A DNA stretch of 64,000 nucleotides. Origin: Ampelocalamus luodianensis. Its lineage: Eukaryota; Streptophyta; Magnoliopsida; Poales; Poaceae. The stretch spans positions 29,581,539 to 29,645,538 of the forward strand of contig CM070636.1 in assembly GCA_036346255.1 (NCBI GenBank), written 5' to 3'. Below the pieces are notes generated by a model. It made no database searches, was not told the DNA's origin, and was given only the letters and a program-made list of their open reading frames with translations. Positions 37,001 through 49,000 of this stretch are shown in pieces. How positions within the stretch are numbered: the stretch's first letter is position 1; each line of letters starts with the position of its first letter. Position numbers and translations under genes: made by a program.

Positions 37001-40000
37001 CGGTAAGCGGTTACCGGCCGGGATTTTGATCCACTTGCCACTGCTATCTTAATTCTATTACTTGATTTGCTGCATCATTTGGCTGACATGAGCTATATCT
37101 GTGTAGTTCCCACATTCAGGTGTTTTCATTTTGCTCATAACTTTAGCGCAAGATCTCTATTCACGCAATTATGAGGAAGCCTGTGATATAATGGACTTAC
37201 TATATTTGATGATGTCATCAAACAAGGTACGGCCCCTTTGTTCTGTGGCCTACAGCTCGAGTTAGTAGCTGCTAACCTGTTTTACATTGACCTGATATTT
37301 GCCATCCTCAATTTATTGTGTTTAATAATTGAATCTTCATTTGTATCTATTAGTTTTTCATTCTGTTTAATTTAACGCAGTTTTTTTTAATGCTGTGCTT
37401 CACAGCCTTCACATCATTTTTGGGACTTGAATATGCATTTATTATTTTATGTAGGATATATGCTTTGCTTTGCTGCATGCTGACAAGTCGCTGGCTGTTC
37501 AAACATCAAAGAACCTGGGGCAAATTGAAGAACATGTCAGGTTTGAAATATATACTCACTTTCAATATAGTGCATTGGAATGAACATCATACTCTATTTT
37601 CTGCCCTTTTCAGGATTGATGTTGTTAAAATATTTTGCACATCCATTTTCAAATATGTGCAAGATGTTAATAACGCTGGCATAATGTCAAAAACCCTTGG
37701 TTTGTTAGCAGAAATGCTCAAGTGGTAAGCTGCATTACCTCTTTGTTTGTTCGAATAAGTGAAGTAGTGTTGAAGTGTCATGTCCCATGCCAGAGCGTAA
37801 CCCGTACACGTGGTAAACTGGAGATTTAGGTCCAGGGCCTCGGCGGCCAGGAGCCGTAATGAGTGGAAATAGGGTTAGGAAGGAGAGAAGATGCGCATGG
37901 AGTAGGCACAGGAGTTAGGAGGGACAGGAGAAGGAAGAGGGAGATAATAGATTCATAATCCTTTCTTACGTCTAGAGATGTCAAGTCTCCTTAATATATA
38001 GCCAAACAATCTCTAGCTAAGAGTCCTGAAGGGATACAAATCGTAACCTACCATACATCCGGAAGGGATATCCTAACATATCTCTAATAGCTAATTTGGT
38101 AATTAATCTTCCTTTGGTTCAGTTGAACCAGATGTGGCTGGAAGGGCCTGTTATTGATTGCGCCTACTATGTGCTTTGAGGGAGGAGATGGACGCGGCTG
38201 GGCGATGGTGTAGACGAAGCCATACCCACTGCCCAACTGTGAATTGGAGGTCGCGATGCTTCACGTCATACTGCTTCTTGTAATATTGCTGTGCCTGAAG
38301 AAGCCGCTCACGAACAGCCGCGATGAATTCGTCGCGATTAGCCAAGAGTTGTTTGACAGCAACCACGCGCTACGATCCATCGTCCCGAGGGCGAAGCGAA
38401 GGAGGTTCACAGCCATAGACGATTCAGAATGGAGTGTCGCACAATGATGATTGGAAGGATGTATTATAACAATACTCCTCCCAAGGAAGCCAACGAAGCC
38501 ACTGTCGAGGTCGATCATCGGAAAGGCAACGTAAATACATGGTGACGATTTCATTGACAGCCTTTGTTTGTCTGTCGAATTGAGGATGGAAGGCGGAACT
38601 GAGGTGCAGCTTGACGCCTGCCAACCGGAAAAGCATTGTCCAAAAAATGTTGGTGAAGATAGGATCTCTATTGCTCATGATGGAGCTTGGAAACCCATGG
38701 ATTCTCACAATTTCCGGGAGCAGCGACTTGCGGCGACGTTCGAGCCGGACGATGACCGGGCGGCCGACGACGTCGGGTGGCAAGATGGCAGCGGAAGGAG
38801 AGCTAGGTTAGCGCTCTGATACCATGTTATGAATAATGTGTGCATCTATTCAAGAGGTCCAATGGGCAATATATATAGGGAGTACAAAATGGGTTGCATA
38901 TACAGATAAGGAAATACAAGAGTCCTATTCTAACAGGATATGGCAGCTCCGGTTACGTTTAGGTGGTAACTTGGTTGGCTCGGTGAAGGTGTCCTCAAAA
39001 TCTTGAAGTAGTTCTTCCAGGAGATCTCGAATGGTGCATTGGAATGAGCGGGATGCTTGTGTCAGCACACCCAAGCCTTGGCAGGATACCATGCGTTTTG
39101 CTCGCCAGAACACCATAGTGCGCTTGGAGAAATCCCAAAGGATTGGTCGGAGTGTTGCGAGCCATGCAACGACCACGAAAACATCGAACTTGTCCTAGGG
39201 AATGGTGTAGCAGTCGATGGTGAAGACCTTGCTAGATTCCAATTGCATGGCACGCCCCACGCCGTTGCTGGAAATTCGTTCACCATTGGCAACCGACACT
39301 CGCAGACCATGGCCAGGCTGCAAATTAAAGCCTTCGTGAGCCACAGCCTTAGCGCTGATGAAATTGTGCGTCGATCCGCTGTCGAGCAACGCGATGAAAG
39401 ATGTTGCCTAGCCGCACCTGTAATTGCATGGTACTGCTCACCACTTGGAGAAATCAGTAGGTACAAGCGCTTACAAGTGTGATTCGGCTCAAATTTTTCA
39501 TTACAATTGTAGCACAAGCCAGCCTCTCAGTGGGCCAACATCTCCTTGGCCGTGAGTTGTCGTCGATGCCAACGTGGTGCTGGCCGTGGAGCAGGCAACG
39601 GTGTCGTGTTGGCTTGCGCAGCAATTGCAGTAGGCACGACTAGTGCTTTATTAGACACCACGCCAGATGCTGCTGGAGCGGTCATGTTGGCGCGCGCTGA
39701 GGGAACACTGTATGCTGGAACGGTGTAGCAGGCTGTTTTGGAGTCGTCGTGGTTGTGATCGCGGCTTGGGCCTGGCGTTCGTACGCGCGAGCTAAAGCCA
39801 TGGCCATTTGGAGACTTGATGGGTTCTGCAGTTCAATATCTGTTCGAATAGGCTCGATCAACCTTGGTGTTAAAAGTTGAACTTGCTGCCTTGGTTGAAG
39901 ATGCTGACGCACGACAAAGGTTGGCGAGTAATTGCGCATGGTATTCCTCTACCTGTCTGATGTAACTCTTTGAGCTCGCCCAACGGATTGTGCCGGATAG

Positions 40001-43000
40001 ATTGCCCAATTCGCAAGTTGATGTACTCCTTGAAATTGTGCCATGTAGGTTTGCCTTCATCGCGCTCAACCTAGAAAGACCACTGTTGCGCGATTCCAGT
40101 GAGGTGGTAGGAGGCGAGCTAGACCTTATCGGCTTTAGTGTCCGCTGCCCGCGAAAGAATTGCTCAGAGCGCTGCAGCCATCCCGGGGGATCTTGTTTTC
40201 CTTCACATGTAGGAAACTCTAGTTTGTGGAAACGGGGTTGTTGATTTTCGTCTCTATGCTGGTATACGAAGTTTTGGGCGTGTGGGTGGGGTGCTGGCGT
40301 GGGAAGCAGGCCATCGCCTATCCGCTGCTGTTCCAAAGCTTGCAGACGGCTGTACAGGTGACCTTGCACACCTTGCAGGTTGGTCCTGACGCCTTTGATG
40401 GACGCACCCAAGTCGTCCCTGACTTGGTTAATAGATGTCAAATTCGTCAAGTTTGTGTTCATTGCTGTCATGGATGCCGTCATTAGAGCGATTTGCTCCG
40501 TCAACGCGGCGATCTCCTGGTTGGCCATCTCTGCACTTGATCCTTCCAAGATTGACTGCTTTGATATCAAGTTGTCACGCCCCGTGCCGGAGCGTAACCT
40601 GTACGCGTCGTAAACTGGAGGTTTATCTCTATGGCCTTGGCGGCCAGGAGCTGTGGTGAGTGGAAATAGGGTTAGGAGGGAGAGAAGATGCGCATGGAGG
40701 AGAAGGCGCAGGAGTTAGGAGGGAATGGAGAAGGAAGAGGGAGATATTAGATTCATAATCCTTTCTTACCTCTGGAGACATCAAGTCTCCTTAATATATA
40801 GCCTAACAATATCTAGCTTAGAGTCCTGAAGGGATACGTAACCTACCATAGATCTGGAAGGGATATCCTAACATATCTCTAATAGCTAATTAGTTAATTA
40901 ATCCCCCGTTGGTTCGTCTGAACCAGATGTGGCCGGAAGGGCCTGCTGTTGATTGCGCCTACTGTAATAGCGTCGCCACATGACATGAAGTGTTCTGTCC
41001 AGTGAAGCTGTCCTTTTTATTAAATTCTTGATTATTTCTTTCTTTTAAAATATTTTGGTTAATGAGTTGCTACTTTGATGTGTATTTAGTGTTCCATACC
41101 ATGTGTTTGATGTGGCGTTGGAGTGCAGCATCTTCACTCCACAATCAAATGGTCAATCAAGGTAATTTAACTTCTGTCCTATTAAAACCAATTATTATTT
41201 GTTACTAGTCTCGACTAAATTGTAGGGCCGGTATGTTGACATACCTTTGTTCTGTGCCGCACAACTGTTAATTGTAGTTTCTATTCCTTGAATGGAAAAT
41301 GCTTTTCGTTATTTCCAATTGTATTGGCTTTCATCACTGCATCTTTGTTTTTTTAGAGTCAATGCATCTTAATTATTGAATGATCAGAATAACCTAATTT
41401 GGTTACCTGGTAATGGGATGTCCATTGCTATATTTCCAGTTGTAGTGTAGTGTTTTAATCCCCTTTTGGAATACTCTTAAGTGAATTTTGAAACATTTTC
41501 AATGAAAATATTATTTTCATCTACACTTACAAGATACATCAATATTGAAAAATTTCCAAGTCTGTGATCGTTATTTTCTGTTATAGATTTTATTTTTTAA
41601 TTTTGAAAAATGAACCACCAAAAAATAACAACTGCATTTACCTCTCTGCAGTGATTGGTTACTTTCTGGTGCGCTAGCTAGAATGCTTTTTGCTGCCTCC
41701 GAGGAAAATGGGGACTGCTCTTCACTTGCAACTTCAGGCATGTATTTCTGCAAAGAAACTTGTTTTCTCCTAAGCTCAGCATTTTTTACTTTTGAATATC
41801 CCATTTTGCCTGTACTGTTACACTTCTCAGCATGGTTATGCACTTATGCTTGTTAATTTTTTTTTTAATTTTTTCTAGTTTTGGACTTCCGGTAGATACT
41901 TTTTGATGAATAGTTGTGTGATGAACTCCAACCACCATGTACTGGAGAAGGGGCAAAATCCTTCTTGAGCATTATATGTAGATACAATTGTTTATTTAGT
42001 ATTTATTAGAACTAATGGTAAAAATGATTTCCAGGTATAACACAACTTGACTCGGACCTGGTCCTAGTAGAGCATCATATATATGTGAAAGCACTTGGTT
42101 TACACAGATGAAAGCAATTTTGTGAATTCAATTAATTATTGCATTTAAGGACAGAAATTTGTTAAGAGTATCATATAAGCTGTGTAAATAGTTACTTCTA
42201 CGGGGCTTATTTGCCCAAACTGCACATATTGGCCTTTTGGCCCAAGGAATGAAGCTAGGGTTCATTCTATAACATGGTATCAAGAGCCTAAGTTTTGTTT
42301 TGTTTTCTTCTTTCATTCTCTCCCTCCTCTCTCCCTCTCTACACCGGCCACCACGGCCTCGACGACACGCGACGACCCTGAGCCCGAGCCACCTCGTCCC
42401 CGGCCCCGACCGCCGCTGCCGTTTTCCTCTTTGGTTGTCCCCGGGTGTAGTGCTGCTAGATTCGACTAGATCCGTCCTTCCGATCGCCTCCTCCCATCCC
42501 TGGTGGCCTAGGAGGTGTAGTGCGCCATTCCATCCCCAGATCCATCCGCCGCCGTCGTCTTCCTCTTCCGTCCATCCGCTAATCTGGCTAGATCAGGTCC
42601 GTCTTCCACGCTACCTCATCGGATCTCCACTGTTGGCGCTGCACCTCCCCCATCCTTGTCTCCCTCCCCAGTTGCTGGGTCTGACGTCCTCTTCATCGGA
42701 TCTCCACTGCCAATGCATCGGAGGTGGTGCTGAGATCTAGATCCAGACGGGGTCTTCCTTAACGTCGTCGGCACCGCTCGTCATCGTCCACTGCCTGCCG
42801 TCGGCACCGCTCGTCGTCGTCCACTGCCCGCTCGTCCTCAACACCGCCTCCACCATCGTGCCGTCGGCTCCTCTGCTGCTCCGCCCAACGCCGCTCCTGT
42901 CATCTCCCACATAAAGCAGCCACCGATGTTCTCCTACACCGTCGCTATATCTGGGCCCTTCCTGTCCTGGGCAGTCGCTGCATTAGGTCTCCACTGATCC

Positions 43001-46000
43001 ATGTTTTGCTGCTTGCGCTGGATCTGATGGCTACCACCGGTGGCTCGTTCGCTATCCCGCTCCCCTAGGTTCGGTTCGACGAGACGAACTCCCAGGTGTG
43101 GGCTGTTCACCTTAGGATTCACCTCGACAGCCAGCGCCTCTGGGTCTCCTCATCAGCTAGCAACCCTGCCCACCTCGCCCTATGTCGCCAGTTCTGCCTG
43201 CTCTTCCTGCTAGTGCGGATGCAGATTAGGCTACTCAGGAGGGCGCCACACTGCTCTGGAGGACGTGGAGCTCTACCAATATGAGTTGCATGCCTATGAG
43301 AGATGGCAGGATGTCGAGTCCGTGCTACCGCCATCTTGGTGGGCAACATGCCCGTGGCCATCTCTATGGATGTGGCGGAGTTGTTGATGACTCAGTTGAT
43401 GTGGGAGCGCCTCCGAGCTCACTAGCAACCGACAAGTCATGCTATGTATCTCTCTGCCATGCACAAGACGCACTCCCTTCAGTAGCACGATGCCACCGTA
43501 GACGATTTCTACCAGCAGATGTCTGCGGTGTGGGGTTAGCTTGACTCTCTGGTGCCGGGTGTCTGCCGGATTTGTCCCTGCTGTGTGCGGCAACGCCCTC
43601 ACTAGGAGACTGTCTCTACGACTTCCTGACGCGTCTTCGTCCTGAGTTCGAGACTGTGTGTGCTAAGCTTCGACTCCGTTGTTATTCTGTCCCTGATGGT
43701 ATGGTTTATCGCCTTTGCCGCTCTCTCCATGGTCTCAAGCAAGCCACTCGTGCTTGGTTTGACCGCTTCTCCGCCGGTGATCACGACCCTGTTCTCTTTG
43801 TTCACACATCTCCTCGGCTTTATTTGGATGATATGATTGTTACTGGGGATAACTCTCAGTACATTGATTTTGTGAAGGAGCGTCTCAGTAAGCAATTCTT
43901 GATGTCATATTTGGGTCCTCTTCGTTACTTCCTTGGGCTTGAGGTCACTTGTACACCTGAGGTCTACTACCTCTCCAAAGAGAAGTACATTTAGGATCTC
44001 CTTGCTCGCGCTTGCCTCACTGATGTGGACACTTCTATGGAGCTTGGTGTTCACCTTCAGCCCACTGATAGTGAGCTTCTTAAGGACCCCACTCACTATC
44101 GCCATCTTGTTGGTAGTCTCGTTTACCTTGGAATCACTCGACCTGATATTTCTCACTAAGTTCACATTCGGAGTCAATTCGTTTATGCTCCCACTCAGCT
44201 GCACTACTGTCACCTTCGTCTTCTGTGATATCTTTGTGGGACCATCAGTCGTCACATTTTCTTTCCTCTTTACAGCTTCAGGCTTATTCTGATGTGACCT
44301 GGGCCAGTTATCATTCTAATTGCCAGTTTCTTTTTGCCTATTGTGTTTTCCTTGATTCTCTCTGATTGCCTGGAAGACCAAGAAGCAAACTGTTGTTTCT
44401 TGATCGAGTGCTGAGGCTGAATTGCGAGCCATGGCGTTGTTGATAGCTGAGATCACTTGGCTTCGGCGGTTACTTGAGGATTTCGGTGTTTTAGTTCCTA
44501 CATCGACTCCTCTTTTATAAGATAACACTGGTGCGATCAGTATTGCTTTAGATCCAGTGAAACATGAGCTCACCAAACACATCGGAGTAGATGCTTCGTA
44601 CATGAGATCGCAGGTGAAGGAGTAAGTTGTTGCTCTTCAGTATGTGTCCTCAGAGCTTCAGTTAGCAGATTTCTTCACCAAGGCACAGAGTAGAGCTCAG
44701 CATAACTTCTGCCTCTCCAAACTCAATGTTATTGATCCACTATGATTTTTTATTTTTTTTTGGGGGTGTTGGAGTTTTGTATAACTGTGGTTAGTTACTT
44801 GTATAGGGGGTTATTTGGTTATTTTCGCACTCATGTAGCTGTACATATTGGCCTTTTGGCCCAAGGAATGAAGCTAGGTTCATTTCATTCTCTTAACATA
44901 ATTAACTATTGAGAATTCACATGAATTAACTATGTAATTGAGAAATCTGAAAGACGCCGACGAAAAATATCAAACTTTTTGACTTGAAAGTGATCTATCT
45001 GAAATTTGAACTCCAAACTATCCAGTTCTTGACTACTAATGATGGTCGACATTTCAATTCCTGTTTTTGAACCCTAATTGTATGTCTTCAAAAATTTTAA
45101 GGAGCTAGCGCATGAAATGTTTCAACTAGAGTCTATGAAATGGGTGACTATGTTTTTTTAAAATTAATTTGTGCACAAATATTTGGTCGAGTATAGATTG
45201 CTCAGTGTTCAATCTTTGCTTTCCTGTTTGTTAAATTTTTTTGGTAGAAATGATGACCTCATGAACTGCTACTTTCCAGTGCTTGATTTTGCCATTCAGG
45301 TTCTGCGGAAAGGAGCTGCTGCTGATGATATGGTATCATCATTCATTGTATTTTCAATTCAATACATTCTGGTTAATCATATGAACTGGAAATATAAGAA
45401 GTATAGTCGCTGGAAGACAACCCTGAAGGTGCAATTTAGTTTTTATATAATTTGTTCGATATTGTTGAAGATAACCACTTTATTGGTTAAATTATTGTTT
45501 ACTTAGCGAAGTTTTACCCTCTTTTTTGTTGATGCGACTTATGGGATATTACGGAAATCTGTTCTCTTACTAGTTAGGACATTATTTTCTTTGCTTCCAC
45601 TAAATTTGTTCAAGAAATATTTTAGTTTTTGTTGAGCTAACTCCCATTTGTTATTGCTATTCATAATTGATGAAATTAAATATTAAACATTTTTCACTGA
45701 ACTGTAAATGGCAAGGTGTTTGAATTGGTGAAGAGCTGTATTCAAGTCAAACCATTCTCGTCAAAGCTTGGTTGCATCATTTGGGAAATTCTACTATACG
45801 ATTCCTCTATCCACAGTGTTCTTTGGAAGATTTTGTCCATCTCAACGCAATTATTGGAAGTAAACATATTCTTTCTTTGAGTAGTTATGTCATACCTCTT
45901 TAGCTTCAATACCCTTTGTGTGACAAAGTGTTTAAATATTTTCAGCACTCATATGGAAGCTACTATAATGGTCTAAAGGATATTGAAGATATACAACTTG

Positions 46001-49000
46001 TTCTTTGCTGTGGACTTGATATTATATTTTACATGCTGTCCAACTTACCAGAGGTAAAACATGTATGACATTGTTATGCTATTTTCATCATTCATTTAAA
46101 AAGCTCCAATTGTCAGATCAATATTTTAATTTTATTTTTAAAATTCCCAATGCATCCGTCATCAAGGATCAAAATCTCGGAACCGGAGGAAAAACCGCCC
46201 AACGGCTGGTACCAGTAACTAGCCAGTAACCGGAAAAAAACCGGTCAAAATTTGAAAACTGAAATTTGAATTGGCGAAGTTTTAAAACCGGTAACCGGAT
46301 GGGTTACCACCCAAAACTGGAGAAACCACTTCAAAAAAACCGGAAAAACCGCTACCAAAACCGAAAAAATGTTGGGACTTGGTGAAAGAGGGAAATGATT
46401 GGGAGAATTCCACGATGACAATTCTCATTTATGCTCTAGGCATATATAGAGTACAAGGTGTACAGGTTAGGTAGCTAATTACAGAGATTTACTAGGAGCT
46501 AAATAAGGTAGCTACCTGTCAATACTAAATATGTACGATCTGCATATAAGAAATAGAATCAATCTGCCATAAAGGTGAATATATTTCAACAGCCCCCCGC
46601 AGTGTTCTTGTTGCCCTTGCCCTTGTACTTAGACTTACGTTGGCCACCATTAGATCCTCTGGAGTTTGATCCGGAGGGAGTTGATGAAGACTTGTCCGTG
46701 GGGGCGATGAAAGCTGTCGTGGGCTCAGCTTGCCGATCTTGAGATCGGCTTCCTCGAGCAGGAGCAGAGTGCGAGCCTCAAGGAACGGAGGGAGAGGTGA
46801 CCTCGTCTTGATGATGGAGGCCATGTGCCTGTAGTTCTCATTGAGTCCACGCAACAGGGTGAGGACGAGAGTGTCGGAGGAGATCCACTGGCCGATGTCG
46901 ACGAGGGCGTCCGCGAAGTTCTTGAGGCGCTGGGAATAGGCAAGTATCGAGAGGTCACCTTGCGCCTGATTGCGGAAGTCGGCCTCCAGGGAGAGTGCAC
47001 GCGAGGCCCTATTGTCGAGGAAGAGGCCTTAGATGCTCATCCAAATGGCGCGGGCAGACGCGCCCGAGGTGAGGACGATGGAGAGGATCTCCTCTGAGAT
47101 CAAGGCGTAGAGGAGTGAGCGCACCGCGAAGTCGGTGGCTTGCCACACCGGGTTGGTGCCCTTAGGAGCAAGGGTGTTGTCGATGTGTCTGGAGGTGCCA
47201 AACTTGCCGAGGAGACACATGAAGAGTTCACGCCAACGACTGAAGTTTGGAGTGTGCATCTCGAGGGAGACGGGGATGTGCGTGCGCACGTTGATCGTGG
47301 ATAGTGCGGAAGCTGGATTATGGACGGTGATGGCATTGGCAGCAGCAGCAGTGGCGCCTCCCGCTCGGCGGCGGCGGCAGCAGCAACGGTTGCCGCGGCG
47401 GCCTCTGCAGTGTTGTCGCCCATGGGAGCAGAGAGGAGGAGGAAAAGGAAAGGCTAGAATCGGTTTTTGGTTGATACCATGAAAGGGAAATGATTGGGAG
47501 AATTCCACAATGACAATTCTCATTGATGCTCTAGGCGTATATAGAGTACAATGTGTACATGTTAGGTAGCTAATTACAGAGATTGACTAGGAGCTAATCT
47601 AGGAGCTAAATAAGGCAGCTAGTTGTCAATACTAAATATGTACGATCTGCATATAAGAAACAGAATCAATCTGCCATAAAGGTGAATATATTCCAACACT
47701 TGGGAGTACAATAATTCAAGCATATTTAGCTCATGCAATAGGTAATCTAACACAAAAAAGGCCTAAACCTAGGAAGTGCATTATGCAGTCCATGGTTATC
47801 AAGTCGTCGACAAGTCGCCGGAGAAGCACCGACTGGGGACGGCGACTCGACTTGAGCTTTAGAGGCAAGTCGCGACCGTCAACTAGTCGTCGCTTGGTCG
47901 TCGACTAGTCGATCAGCGCGGTGACAAGTCTCGCGACTTGGGAGGAGGGACGTGGGCAAGTGGTATACCGTCGAGGCGGTGTCCAAGAGATAAGAGGGAG
48001 GTAGGGCACTCGGGGGCTCACGCGTGACTCGGGGCGCGCTCAGATCGAGGAGTCGGGCTCACCGACTCAGATCCGAGCAGCGGCGCGATGGCGGCCGCCC
48101 GCCCTCGAGACGTCGCTCCCACCGCGCGGAGTGGGAGACCACGGCCTTCAAGCGGTGAGGCGGTGATGAGCGCGCCGCCTCGCCGCCATCACCTCTCCCT
48201 TAGTCGAGGCTCAGCAGCGCTCCCATCGCCTCGCCACCGTCCCACCTCCATCCGCCACCGTCGAGGCCCCAGGATCCGGGGCTCACGCTCCATCGGATCC
48301 GGGCCTGCGACTCGCGCCGTGGCGCCCGGATCAGTATGCCCTCCGCTCCATCCGCCTCCATCCCGGTTCCTCTCCCGCCTCCACCTCCATCCCCGGCCCT
48401 CCTCCCTCTCGGCCTCTACCTCCCTCCCGGCACCCTCTCCCTCTCAGCCTCCACCTCCCTCCCCTTCTCAGGTCGGGTCACCACGGAGGAGTGGGGAGAG
48501 AAGGGAGGAGGTGGAGGCGAGAGAGGAGAGGAGAGGAGAGCTCGCCGTGGGAGGGAGCCGTCGGGAGATCGGGAGGGGGAGGGGCCGAGGGAGGGGGGCG
48601 TGGGGAGAAGGGGGAACTCGGGCAGATGAGTGGATATAGATCATGGTTATTAAGGCGGTAAGGCGAGGCGAGGCGACCCACCCCCCTCACACCTTTGAAG
48701 TGGTAAGGCGTAAGGCGAGGCGACGCCTTACGTATTCTAAGGCGCGACAGTGCAGAGCGGCCGCAGAAGATCCTAATAAAGCAGACTTCTCGGCGCAGAG
48801 GATCCAATGCCCGGCTGCCGCCGCCCGCTTGCCCGCTGCTCGCCGCGCCGCTTATCCTCGTCTGTGCGAACAGCGCACACCTCCCGCCCCACCCCGGCTC
48901 GAACCCTCTCTCCCTCCCGGCGGCGACCCTCTCCCTCTCCCTCCCGGCGGCGACCTCCTGGCTCGGGCTCCCTCCCTCCAACCCCTCCCGACGGCAACCC

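Larger units (their letters stand above)
37776..40985 (-). mobile_element. Minus-strand Ty3/Gypsy deletion derivative in intron 16
   Basis: 3210 bp, LTRs at the two ends, perfect 5-bp target duplication tgaag (37771-37775, 40986-40990). The LTR termini are TGTCA...TGACA. Reading right to left: 5' LTR, primer-binding-site-like TTGATATCAAAGCA, gag, zinc knuckle, retropepsin, the linker just before reverse transcriptase, then a jump straight to integrase. Reverse transcriptase and RNase H are missing. At the junction sits a foreign 111-bp LTR-like unit with its own primer-binding site (38812-38935). It is inserted opposite to the NUP188 sense strand. Confidence 0.88.
42160..44898 (+). mobile_element. 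Ty1/Copia deletion derivative in intron 18
   Basis: Short LTRs at 42160-42274 and 44767-44898 (start TGTT, end TAACA), with a shared core (gcacatattggccttttggcc). A primer-binding site TGGTATCAAGAGCC follows the 5' LTR directly (42275-42288). Flanks aaatt/taatt are a 4-of-5 target duplication. Inside are a gag trace (about 43020-43560) joined to the second half of reverse transcriptase and RNase H; integrase and the first half of RT are deleted. Multiple stops make it inactive. It lies in the sense orientation within the GC-AG intron. Confidence 0.85.

Noticed and set aside
42300..42740. 146-residue Pro/Ser-rich frame taken as a gene
   Set aside because: It lies in the leader of the Copia element between the primer-binding site and gag, with no domain; its composition explains the open frame.
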